This document shows positions 7,781-16,540 of a DNA stretch of 64,000 bases, piece after piece; the first letter of the stretch is position 1; each line of letters opens with the position of its first letter. The DNA comes from Dietzia sp. NCCP-2495 (lineage in GTDB: Bacteria; Actinomycetota; Actinomycetes; Mycobacteriales; Mycobacteriaceae), in the NCBI RefSeq assembly GCF_026011735.1, contig NZ_BRVN01000012.1, forward strand, positions 28,518 to 92,517. Direction: 5' to 3'. The translations under genes were made by a program, and so were the position numbers. A model generated the notes under the pieces. It made no database searches. It was not told the origin of the DNA and worked only from the letters and a program-made list of their open reading frames with translations.

Positions 7781-8668
7781 ATGAGCCGATGGACTCTCGC
7801 CGATATGCCGGACCAGTCCGGGCGGACCGTCGTCGTCACGGGGGCCAACTCCGGGCTGGGCCTGCAGTCCACCCGGGCGCTCACCGATGCCGGTGCACGG
7901 GTGCTCATGGCCTGTCGCGACGTCGGTCGCGCCGAGGCCGCCCGGGCGGGCCTGGGCCACCCGGATCGCGCGGAGGTCGTGCAGCTGGACCTCGCCGATC
8001 TCGACTCGGTCCGTGCCGCCGCCGAGACCCTCGCGCCGCGTCGGCCGGACGTGCTCATCAACAACGCGGGCCTCATGAACATCCCGCGGGGAAGCACCGC
8101 CCAGGGCCACGAGATGCAGTTCGGCGTGAATGTGCTGGGCCACTTCGCGCTGACCCGGGTGCTCGAGCCGGTGCTCACGGACCGCGTGGTGTGGCTCGGC
8201 TCGATAATGCACCGGTTCGGTTCCGTGGACCCGGACGATCTCGACTGGAACCGCCGCAGGTACTCACCGATGCCGGTGTACGGCGCCACCAAGCTGGCGT
8301 GCGTCATGCTCGCCTACGAGCAGCAGCGCCGACTCGAGGCGGCGGGTTCGTCGCTCAAGGCCGTGGCCGCGCATCCGGGTTACTCGGCCACGAACCTGCA
8401 GTACCGCAGTGGCAGTCGGGTCCAGGATCTGGTGATGAGAGCCGCCGAGCGCGTGCCGTTCCTGGTGCAGCCGGCCGAGCGCGGTGCCCTGCCGGAGCTC
8501 TACGCGGCCACCGTCAGGGATCTCCCGGGCGGGGCGTACGTGGGCCCGGACGGGCCGGGCGAGTTGACGGGGTACCCGACGGTCGTGGGGTCGAACCGGG
8601 CGTCTCATGATCGCGCGGTCGCCGCAGCACTGTGGGAGCGCTGCGAGGAGATGACCGCTCGCGGATAG
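7781..8668 (+). CDS. SDR-family oxidoreductase (retinol dehydrogenase/WWOX-like)
   Basis: A 295-residue short-chain dehydrogenase. TGANSGLG is at residues 20-27, NNAG at 94-97, and the active-site pair Tyr167 and Lys171 in YGATK. Architecture and length fit the retinol-dehydrogenase-like group of actinobacterial SDRs, whose substrates are mostly unknown lipophilic alcohols or ketones. The start at 7781 is supported by the -10 box directly before it. It converges with the secreted-protein gene only 11 bp away. Confidence 0.78.
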   Translation: MSRWTLADMPDQSGRTVVVTGANSGLGLQSTRALTDAGARVLMACRDVGRAEAARAGLGHPDRAEVVQLDLADLDSVRAAAETLAPRRPDVLINNAGLMNIPRGSTAQGHEMQFGVNVLGHFALTRVLEPVLTDRVVWLGSIMHRFGSVDPDDLDWNRRRYSPMPVYGATKLACVMLAYEQQRRLEAAGSSLKAVAAHPGYSATNLQYRSGSRVQDLVMRAAERVPFLVQPAERGALPELYAATVRDLPGGAYVGPDGPGELTGYPTVVGSNRASHDRAVAAALWERCEEMTARG

Positions 8669-8679
8669 AGCGGATCGGC

Positions 8680-9621
8680 TCAGTAACCCAGGTTCTCCGC
8701 GGCGAACTCTGCGGTCGGGGCGGTCTCGCCGGCGGCTACTTCTGCCGCCGCCTCGGCCTCGGCCTCGGCGCGGATCCGCGCGTTCTCCGCGTGGGGATCC
8801 TGCTCGGCCGACACCTGCACGCTGTCGATGCTGCCGGACAGCGGTTCGGGGACCTCGACGCCGGCCTCTGCGGCGGCGTCCTCGACCATGGTGCCGCCCT
8901 GGGCGGATCCCTCGACGACTCCGTGCCAGAAGTTCAACTCGTCCGGACTGAGCCGGCCGGTCTCCTGCCGGGCTCCCATGTCCGCCACGACGAGCGCAGC
9001 CGCCTGCAGTCCGAGCATCGGGATCACGTACTCGGGGATGACCAGCGAACCCAGGCCGATCGTGCCGGATCCGAGCGACCCCACCGCGTTGGTGTAGACC
9101 GATCCCGGGACCAGGCCCGACGAGGCCACCGACGCGGCCGCCGATCCGCCGCTGCTGCCGAGCGCCTCGACCGGGGCCACCGAGCCCAGCACCTGACCGA
9201 CGGAGAACGCCCCGTCCACGATCTCGCCGCTGCCGGCATTCCGGAGTCCCTCTGAGCCGAATCCCGGGCCGCCGACCTCGATCTCATCGGGGATCGCGTC
9301 GATCACCTTGTCCACTGATCCCTGGGAGAGGGACCCAGTGGTGCCGTCGCCGGTGCCGTCAGCGCCGCCACCCGACCCGCTCGAGCCGTCACCCGTCCCG
9401 TCGGTGCCGTCACCGGTGCCGCCCTCGCTGGCAGCACCCGCGACGTCCACCACGCTCCCGGTGTCCACCAGATCGGTCAGGCTGGACGGATCCAGACCAC
9501 CGAGACCCGGGAGGGTCTGGGCCTGCGCCGCGGCCGGGACTCCGCCGGTGGCCAGGGCGACGGCGACGAGCGCGGCGCCGATGCGCGTAGCCCTGAATCC
9601 GGATACTCGGCTCTGGGTCAT
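8680..9621 (-). CDS. Secreted low-complexity Gly/Ser-rich protein, unknown function
   Basis: A 313-residue protein with a signal peptide (MTQSRVSGFRATRIG then a hydrophobic stretch, cleavage near AQAQT at about 35). It continues with LPGLGGLDPSSLTDLV, a Gly/Thr/Asp-rich low-complexity linker at about 60-95, then Gly-Ser-Leu segments such as VGSLGSGTIGLGSLVIP near 180-195, and an Ala/Glu-rich C-terminal tail. It shares the style and short motifs (SLTDLVDTGSV against SLADLLSRVINTGSV) with the secreted proteins at 13050-13478 and 25307-25963. No known domain is recognised. It is probably exported to the cell envelope. Confidence 0.65.
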   Translation of the reverse strand: MTQSRVSGFRATRIGAALVAVALATGGVPAAAQAQTLPGLGGLDPSSLTDLVDTGSVVDVAGAASEGGTGDGTDGTGDGSSGSGGGADGTGDGTTGSLSQGSVDKVIDAIPDEIEVGGPGFGSEGLRNAGSGEIVDGAFSVGQVLGSVAPVEALGSSGGSAAASVASSGLVPGSVYTNAVGSLGSGTIGLGSLVIPEYVIPMLGLQAAALVVADMGARQETGRLSPDELNFWHGVVEGSAQGGTMVEDAAAEAGVEVPEPLSGSIDSVQVSAEQDPHAENARIRAEAEAEAAAEVAAGETAPTAEFAAENLGY

Positions 9622-9709
9622 CTCAGGTACAGCCTCTCGTCGTGCGCGGGCCGCTGGGGCCTTTCGTCGTGCGCGGGGACCGTGCGGTCCGTTCAGCTCC
9701 CAAAGGGTA

Positions 9710-11230
9710 CTACTGCAGCGCGGACGTCAACCGCGCGACGTTGTCAACGTAACGTCCCGGCCACGGGCGGTTCATCCACTCTTGCAGTTCGAGCGTCGAG
9801 CTCTCCTCGACGTAGCCGTCCACCACGGCGTCGAGCTCCGCGACCGCCTCTCCTCCCAGGACCAGCATGCTGACCTCGAAGTTGAGGTTGAACGAGCGCA
9901 GGTCCATGTTGCTCGACCCCACGACACCGCCGTAGTGGTCGACCAACATCAACTTGGTGTGCAGGACCGCCGGCGAACGGAACCTGTGGATGATCACGCC
10001 GGCCTCCAGCAGCGCGCGGTAGTACGACCGCTGTGCGTGATGGACCATGAACTGGTCCGCGTGCTCGGGGACGAACAACTCCACCACCACGCCCCGGTAC
10101 GCGGCTGAGGTGAGCGCGTGCAGGAGGGCTTCGTCGGGGACGAAGTACGGACTGACGATCCGCAGCCGGTCCTGCGCCTGGGCGATGAGCTGGGTGAACA
10201 TCCGCAGGTTGGGCTGGGTACGGTACCCGGGACCGGACGGGATGAGCTGGAACGCACTCATCGGGTCCCCGGCCGTGGGATCTCCACTCGCCGCGTGGGC
10301 GGGAACGGGGACCCCCTCCTCGAGATCGGTCACGGTCTCCAGGACCTCGCCGGACTCCGAGTACCAGTCCACCGCGAACACGGCCTCCATGGACTGGACG
10401 ATTTCCCCGCGGACCTCCATCATCAGGTCCACCCACTCGCGGCCTTTCGTGGCATTGCGGGAACTGCCGTAGTGCCGGTCGATGAGGTTCTGGGATCCGA
10501 CGAAGCCGTGCCGGCCGTCCACCATGAGCATCTTTCGGTGGTTGCGGAGATCGGGTCGGCGGAAACGACCGACGAACGGGTTGATCGGCAGCATCAGGTG
10601 GAACTCCACCGGGGTGTCCCGGAGTCGGCGCCGGAGGGTCTTGTACCCCTTGTACTTCCCGGATCCGAACTGGTCCGCCAGGACCCTGACCCGCACCCCC
10701 CGGCGGGCCGCCTCCACCAGGGCGATGAAGAACTCGTCGGTCTCGTCGTCCCAGGACTGTGCGTAGAACTCGACGTGGACCCGGTTCTGTGCGGCCGCGA
10801 CCGCCGCGGTCATGGCCGACAATGACCGGGCGTAGTCCGAGTGGAGCTCCTCGAACGCGCCCGATGCGCACGGGATCTCGGTGAGTCTGCGGTTCATCTC
10901 GAGGATCGAGTGGACCCCCGGGGCGACCCGCACCCCGACCGGGACGGTGGGACGACCGCGAAGGGCCTCGGCGTACAGCTCGTTGGCCTGCGCCTGGATG
11001 ACGTGTCGCCGCCCCGTGATGTACGGGTTACCGAACAGCAGGAACAGCGGCACGCCGATGACCGGGATGAACAGGATGGCGAGCAGCCACGCCTGCGACG
11101 ATCCGGGCTGGCGGTTCTCCGGGACCATGCCCAGGGCGAGGATCTTGATCGCGTACTCGGTGAGCAACAGCGCCGAGGTCAGCCCGTCGGGAATCGAGAG
11201 CAGCGCGAGGTCCTGCGACCCGGGGTTCAC
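9710..11230 (-). CDS. cls: Cardiolipin synthase (phospholipase D family)
   Basis: A 506-residue protein with two N-terminal hydrophobic segments (up to about residue 70) and two PLD catalytic motifs: NHRKMLMVDG with GFVGSQN, and LHTKLMLVDH with GGVVGSSN. This is the two-HKD arrangement of bacterial Cls, which joins phosphatidyl groups to make cardiolipin at the membrane. The GTG at 11230 overlaps the stop of the upstream gene (GTGA), so the two are translationally coupled. Start codons further upstream would lie inside the neighbour. Confidence 0.88.
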   Translation of the reverse strand: MNPGSQDLALLSIPDGLTSALLLTEYAIKILALGMVPENRQPGSSQAWLLAILFIPVIGVPLFLLFGNPYITGRRHVIQAQANELYAEALRGRPTVPVGVRVAPGVHSILEMNRRLTEIPCASGAFEELHSDYARSLSAMTAAVAAAQNRVHVEFYAQSWDDETDEFFIALVEAARRGVRVRVLADQFGSGKYKGYKTLRRRLRDTPVEFHLMLPINPFVGRFRRPDLRNHRKMLMVDGRHGFVGSQNLIDRHYGSSRNATKGREWVDLMMEVRGEIVQSMEAVFAVDWYSESGEVLETVTDLEEGVPVPAHAASGDPTAGDPMSAFQLIPSGPGYRTQPNLRMFTQLIAQAQDRLRIVSPYFVPDEALLHALTSAAYRGVVVELFVPEHADQFMVHHAQRSYYRALLEAGVIIHRFRSPAVLHTKLMLVDHYGGVVGSSNMDLRSFNLNFEVSMLVLGGEAVAELDAVVDGYVEESSTLELQEWMNRPWPGRYVDNVARLTSALQ

Positions 11231-12393
11231 TCGGTGGCCCGGGTCAGCACCGTTCCGAAGGGCATCGCGCGGGGATCGATGGTCCCGCCGGTGCGCATCG
11301 TCCACCGCACCACGCCGGCGAGGGCTCGCTGCTCGTACACGGAATCCGACCTGCCGAGGTCACGGGATCCCGGGAGGACGACGAACGCCTCGTCGTCGGC
11401 TACGGCCACCACATCGGCGCGCAGCCCCTCACGGATCTCACCACGATCCGACAGGCCCACGATGGCCGCCGTGGACGTGGCCATCCAGCGCGCCACGTCC
11501 GCCAGGTCGAAGCCACGGCGGCGGGCCTCGGTCCACACCACGGACAGCCCCAGGCGTGCCGAGGCGATCGCGTCGATCGTGCCGTCTCGCAGGGCCCCCC
11601 ACAGGAGCTCGCGGTTCGCGGCGTCGCGGAGGGGCGGATCGAGAGTGGCCACGGCGGGACCGCCGTAGGTGAGCTCCGAGACCAGGGCCAGCAGATGCGG
11701 AGAGGTCGAGGCGGTCACCGCCAGTCCCTCCTCACGCGCCGCGCGCAGCAGGGGCAGTTCCTCGGCGTCGGCCACTGACCGCACATGCAGGCGGCCACTC
11801 GTGCGACGCACGACGTCGAGCAGATCCGGCAGCACGTCCACGCCAGCGTCCACGGCGAACAACGCGCCTCGCCCGAGGACCTCCTCCGCGGTGGTGAGCA
11901 GTTCGGGCAGGTCCAGCGTGGGTGCGCCCTCGACGCCCTTGCCGCGGGCGACGGCCGAGATCCCGAACACGCCACGGTCGAGCAGGTCGCCGAGCCGCCC
12001 CAGGTTGTCCGGCACCGCGGCGCCCCACAGGCCCACATCGACGGTGGACTCCCCCGTGACCGCGTCCCGCCACGCGTCGACGCCCTCGGGCGTGGTCGCG
12101 GCCGGCGCACCGTCCGAGCCGTAGTCGATCACCGAGGTGATGCCGCCCTGCGCGGCCGAACGGGTACCCACGGCCACGTCGTCGGTGCTGACGTGCGGGT
12201 CGACGAGACCGGGCATGAGGACCACGTCGTCCCCCAGGTCCATCGTGTGATCCCCGGCCAACCCGACGTCCCGTGCCCGTGACCCGGTACGAACCGACGA
12301 GATCACGCCACCGTCCACGGTCACCGCGGCCTGCTGGAGGCGGCCGTCGACGACGGCGCGTCGTGCGTGGATCAGGAGCTCGTACTGGGCCAC
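11227..12393 (-). CDS. Dihydroorotase/allantoinase-like amidohydrolase, apparently without metal ligands
   Basis: A 388-residue member of the cyclic amidohydrolase family, recognisable from VVLMPGLVDPHV, the GGITSVIDY strand and a C-terminal GLRADVVAVADD. The usual ligands are missing: the HxH is HVS, the carbamylated Lys position reads FGISAV rather than FGFK, the later HAE and TPHHL motifs read HVRS and TSPHLL, and the final TDHAP region reads IASARL. It may be a non-catalytic dihydroorotase homologue or have a changed active site. I chose GTG 12393 because GGGAGG lies 7 nt upstream; ATG 12420 has no ribosome binding site. It is coupled to cls. Confidence 0.7.
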   Translation of the reverse strand: MAQYELLIHARRAVVDGRLQQAAVTVDGGVISSVRTGSRARDVGLAGDHTMDLGDDVVLMPGLVDPHVSTDDVAVGTRSAAQGGITSVIDYGSDGAPAATTPEGVDAWRDAVTGESTVDVGLWGAAVPDNLGRLGDLLDRGVFGISAVARGKGVEGAPTLDLPELLTTAEEVLGRGALFAVDAGVDVLPDLLDVVRRTSGRLHVRSVADAEELPLLRAAREEGLAVTASTSPHLLALVSELTYGGPAVATLDPPLRDAANRELLWGALRDGTIDAIASARLGLSVVWTEARRRGFDLADVARWMATSTAAIVGLSDRGEIREGLRADVVAVADDEAFVVLPGSRDLGRSDSVYEQRALAGVVRWTMRTGGTIDPRAMPFGTVLTRATE

Positions 12394-12490
12394 GGAGGAA
12401 CCTCCCTGTGCTGCGGACATAGATGCTGCGAATTGTCGGTGTGCGCCATTGTCCCCCACGGGCGCGGTCTCCCGCGGCGGGCTGGCCGGA

Positions 12491-12524
12491 TAGCGTAGAG
12501 GCATCGACCGCTTCAACCAGGAGG
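12491..12524 (+). promoter_or_regulatory. -10 box and ribosome binding site of rraA
   Basis: TAGCGT (12491-12496) is a good -10 box. AGGAGG (12519-12524) stands 6 nt before the ATG at 12531 and fixes that start over upstream in-frame codons. Confidence 0.6.
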
Positions 12525-12530
12525 ACTCGC

Positions 12531-13013
12531 ATGACCGACGGCACCACCGGATTCATCCCGACCGCGGACCTCGTCGACGAGATCGGGGAGGACGTCCGCA
12601 GCTGTGACACCCAGTTCCGCGACCTCGGTGGCCGGACCGAGTTCTATGGCACCATCTCGACCGTCAAGTGCTTCCAGGACAACGCGTTGCTCAAGAGCGT
12701 GCTCGGCGAGCCCGGCGAGGGGCGCGTCCTGGTGATCGACGGCGACGCCAGCGTGCACACCGCCCTGGTCGGCGACCTCATCGCCGAGATGGGCCGCTCC
12801 AACGGCTGGGCCGGCGTGGTGGTCAACGGCGCGATCCGAGATTCCGCCATCGTCGCCGGCATGGAGTTCGGCTGCAAGGCGCTGGGCACCAACCCGCGTA
12901 AGTCCAGCAAGACCGGTGCCGGCGAGCGCGATGTCACCGTCAGCTTCGGTGGCGTCGACTTCGTTCCCGGGGAGACCCTGTACGCGGACTCCGACGGCAT
13001 CGTCGTGCGCTGA
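12531..13013 (+). CDS. rraA: RraA-family protein (RNase E regulator-like or 4-hydroxy-4-methyl-2-oxoglutarate aldolase)
   Basis: A 160-residue protein, the same length as mycobacterial RraA. It carries the family core [36 protein letters not shown] and the later [12 protein letters not shown]. RraA from E. coli inhibits RNase E, while close relatives are divalent-metal aldolases acting on 4-hydroxy-4-methyl-2-oxoglutarate or oxaloacetate. The sequence has both the GxVVxGxxRD strand and Gly-Asn-rich ends, so either role is possible. It is divergent from the dihydroorotase-like gene and has a strong ribosome binding site. Confidence 0.85.
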   Translation: MTDGTTGFIPTADLVDEIGEDVRSCDTQFRDLGGRTEFYGTISTVKCFQDNALLKSVLGEPGEGRVLVIDGDASVHTALVGDLIAEMGRSNGWAGVVVNGAIRDSAIVAGMEFGCKALGTNPRKSSKTGAGERDVTVSFGGVDFVPGETLYADSDGIVVR

Positions 13014-13049
13014 CCCCTCCGGTTGCGCCCGGTCCCGGGTCGCCGCCGG

Positions 13050-13478
13050 TCAGGACGCCCCGGTGGCGCTGCCGGTCGACGCCGTGGCCAGCTCGCCGAT
13101 CGACGCCTCCGGACCGTAGCTGCCGGTCGAGCCGGGCGCGTACGAGCCGGTCGAGCCGACCGAGTTCGGCACATCCACTGACAGCGCCACCGACCCGGTG
13201 TTGATCACCCGGGAGAGCAGGTCCGCCAGGGAGCCGGTGCCGAGGGATCCGTAGCCGAGGCTGCCGACCACGTCCGCCACCGCCGGGGTCAGGCACATGT
13301 CGCGGTGGCCGTTGAACGTCTCGATCGTGATGCACACCCGGGCGTCCGGATCGGTCGCCGGGTCGTCCCTCGTGTCCTGCGCCTGCGCGGCACCGGCCCC
13401 GGCGACAAGGGTGAGGGCCGCAAGCGCTGAGGCGGCGGTGGTGAGTGCGGTCGTACGCAAGGGGAACCTCCGGGTCAT
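13050..13478 (-). CDS. Small secreted Gly/Ser-rich protein, unknown function
   Basis: A 142-residue protein with a clear signal peptide (MTRRFPLRTTALTTAASALA, cleavage after AAQAQ near residue 34). A Cys pair (VCITIE and DMCLTP, about residues 49 and 62) may form a disulfide. The remainder has GSLGYGSLGTGSLADLL and repeated STGSY motifs. It resembles the secreted proteins at 8680-9621 and 25307-25963. No domain is recognised. It converges with rraA. Confidence 0.65.
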   Translation of the reverse strand: MTRRFPLRTTALTTAASALAALTLVAGAGAAQAQDTRDDPATDPDARVCITIETFNGHRDMCLTPAVADVVGSLGYGSLGTGSLADLLSRVINTGSVALSVDVPNSVGSTGSYAPGSTGSYGPEASIGELATASTGSATGAS

Positions 13479-13545
13479 CGCCCCGTCGTCCGGCGGGGCG
13501 GGGTAACTGTGATGGTATCCACACCCGGCGCCCCCGTGCAGGTCT

Positions 13546-13640
13546 CCCCGCGAGGTCAGGTCCCGTCCCGAGGTCGAGCCGCCCCGCGCGATCAGGTCCC
13601 GTCGCGCGGTCGAGCCTCCCCGCGAGGTCAGGCCTCGCGG
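13546..13640. repeat. 36-bp tandem repeat (about 2.6 copies) ending in the stop of the flavodoxin-like gene
   Basis: Units at 13546-13581 and 13582-13617 begin CCCCGCG and share GATCAGGTCCCGTC or GGTCAGGTCCCGTC. A third partial unit from 13618 contains the minus-strand stop codon (13628-13630) of the next gene. Confidence 0.75.
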
Positions 13641-14182
13641 CGGATCCAGCGCAGCAGCGGCCCCAGCGACACGCGATCGGTGAGGTCCAGCCCTCCCACC
13701 TCGAGCATCGCCTCCTCCTCGGGGGTGCGGTCCGGCTTGCGCCGCAGCGCCGCCATGGCCGTCTTGAGCCCCAGCCGCTGACGGAACCCCAACAGGTCGG
13801 GGGTCACGACGCCGCGCAGCTGGAACAACTTGAGCTGCGCCAGCTGGTCCCCGGAGAACTCACTGCTCATCAAGTCGATGCGGGCGTCATCCGTCACCGG
13901 GGTCGGCCCGACCATCACCACGGCGACGCGCCGACCCGCCTCGACCAACGCCTCCCAGTTCTCGGTGATGAACGCCGAGCCACCCAGGCCACCCTCGGGC
14001 CGCATGCCCGTGAACAGCACCACCGTGCCGGCCACCACCATCTCGCCGGGGTCCGCCTCGTCATACCTCGTGGCACGCGTGGAGAAGTCCTCCGCCAACC
14101 ACCCGGCATACCGCCGGGCGCCGGCGTCGTCGTCGTGCAGGATCACCGGGGCCTGTACCGACCCCTGGGCACCCTCGCTCAT
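13628..14182 (-). CDS. Possible flavodoxin-fold protein, unknown function
   Basis: A 184-residue soluble protein. The pattern VILHDDDAGARRYAGWLAEDF, then VVAGTVVLFTGMRPEGG, FITENWEALVEAGRRVAVVMVG and FQLRGVV suggests a degenerate flavodoxin domain of the HemG type, but the FMN phosphate loop (TxTGxT) is not obvious. A quinone-linked or protoporphyrinogen-related role cannot be claimed. The ATG overlaps the stop of the S4-domain gene upstream (ATGA), so both are made together. Repeats overlap its stop. Confidence 0.5.
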   Translation of the reverse strand: MSEGAQGSVQAPVILHDDDAGARRYAGWLAEDFSTRATRYDEADPGEMVVAGTVVLFTGMRPEGGLGGSAFITENWEALVEAGRRVAVVMVGPTPVTDDARIDLMSSEFSGDQLAQLKLFQLRGVVTPDLLGFRQRLGLKTAMAALRRKPDRTPEEEAMLEVGGLDLTDRVSLGPLLRWIRREA

Positions 14183-14478
14183 CGGTCCCCTCCCACTCCA
14201 CGTCGGGCCACCACGCGCGCCGACCGGCCGCGGGCAGACACCACGTCCCCGTCCATGAGGCCACGGCCACGCCGAAGGTCCACCTCACCGTTGACACTCA
14301 CCTCGCCGGCGGCGACGGCGTCCTTGGCCTCCGCGCCGGTGTCGATGAGCGAGGCCAGTTTGAGGAACTGCCCCAGGGTCAGCTTGCGCTCCAGGTCGCA
14401 CTCGACCTCGTCGACCGGCGGGGCGGCCGGCGGCGTCGCCCGGCTCACGCGTCCTCGTCCTGCGATGTGACGGCTCAT
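14179..14478 (-). CDS. S4-domain RNA-binding protein
   Basis: A 99-residue protein whose C-terminal 65 residues are an S4 fold: LTLGQFLKLASLIDTGAEAKDAVAAGEVSVNGEVDLRRGRGLMDGDVVS. This matches the YbcJ/YaaA-like small S4 proteins that bind structured RNA. The first 30 residues are Arg/Pro-rich. I take the ATG at 14478 (MSRHIAG); the open frame upstream runs through the neighbouring gene. It precedes and overlaps the flavodoxin-like gene. Confidence 0.8.
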   Translation of the reverse strand: MSRHIAGRGRVSRATPPAAPPVDEVECDLERKLTLGQFLKLASLIDTGAEAKDAVAAGEVSVNGEVDLRRGRGLMDGDVVSARGRSARVVARRGVGGDR

Positions 14479-14488
14479 GCCGCTGAGC

Positions 14489-14845
14489 CTATCGGGCGTG
14501 CCGGGCCACGGTCTCCGCGCGCCCGGACGGCCCCTCCGGCGGTTCCCCCCGCCCACGCCGCGTGACCAGCGCCAGGCCGGTCCCGCCCGCGACGAGGGCG
14601 CCGATGGCCAGCACGAGCGCCACCGCCTGCACGGCCGACATGTCGAGAGTGTCCTCCGGCACCGGCTCCTCCTCGACCGGCGCCCCCGCCGACGGCAGGG
14701 GCGGCAGCTCGCTGAGCTGGGGCAGCTCGGTGACGATCCCGCTCGGGCCCCGGTCGACGACCTGCGCCGTCGCCACCGGAGCGGTCTGCAGTGCGATGAC
14801 AGCACTCAGTGCACCGATCACGGCGAGGGGACGACGGCGGACCAT
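14489..14845 (-). CDS. Exported single-pass membrane protein, possibly iron-regulated
   Basis: A 118-residue protein with a signal peptide (MVRRRPLAVIGALSAVIAL, cleavage near VATAQV), a Pro/Glu-rich extracellular part at about 30-70 and a C-terminal transmembrane helix (VQAVALVLAIGALVAGGTGLALV) followed by TRRGRGEP. Topology is outside to inside. No family is recognised. A DtxR/IdeR-like box lies 58 bp upstream, so it may respond to iron. The S4-domain gene follows 10 bp after its stop on the same strand. Confidence 0.65.
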   Translation of the reverse strand: MVRRRPLAVIGALSAVIALQTAPVATAQVVDRGPSGIVTELPQLSELPPLPSAGAPVEEEPVPEDTLDMSAVQAVALVLAIGALVAGGTGLALVTRRGRGEPPEGPSGRAETVARHAR

Positions 14846-14902
14846 AGATGCCTTCCGTGATGACGGCCGGACAGGCGACCTCGAGAAGTGTTGGCCTCAA
14901 TC

Positions 14903-14921
14903 TTAGGTTCGCCTCAGGTAA
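14903..14921 (-). promoter_or_regulatory. Candidate DtxR/IdeR iron box
   Basis: TTAGGTTCGCCTCAGGTAA agrees with about 15 of 19 positions of the DtxR/IdeR consensus as I know it (TTAGGTTAGSCTAACCTAA). It lies just upstream of the 118-residue membrane protein. Confidence 0.5.
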
Positions 14922-14961
14922 GACGCCACGGCGGGTTCCGCCCGGACGGTGCGGACGACCG

Positions 14962-14996
14962 ACGGCGCCGGACGGATCTCCTCCGTCCGGCGCCGT
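14962..14996. terminator. Hairpin terminator after gltD
   Basis: Perfect 15-bp stem ACGGCGCCGGACGGA (14962-14976) and its complement (14982-14996) around a 5-nt loop, 72 bp downstream of the gltD stop. Confidence 0.8.
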
Positions 14997-15030
14997 GTGG
15001 TCTCAGGCGCGGGGTCCCGTCTGCACTGGT

Positions 15031-15067
15031 CCATGTCAGCGCTGGGCCATGTCAGCGACGGGCCATG

Positions 15068-15078
<11 letters not shown>
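15031..15078. repeat. Three 16-bp tandem units containing the gltD stop
   Basis: CCATGTCAGCGCTGGG at 15031-15046 and 15063-15078, with the variant CCATGTCAGCGACGGG between. The gltD stop (15068-15070) lies in the last unit and the same triplet recurs in both downstream copies. CCATGTCC at 15079 is a partial fourth unit. Confidence 0.85.
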
Positions 15079-16532
<1,454 letters not shown>

Positions 16533-16540
<8 letters not shown>

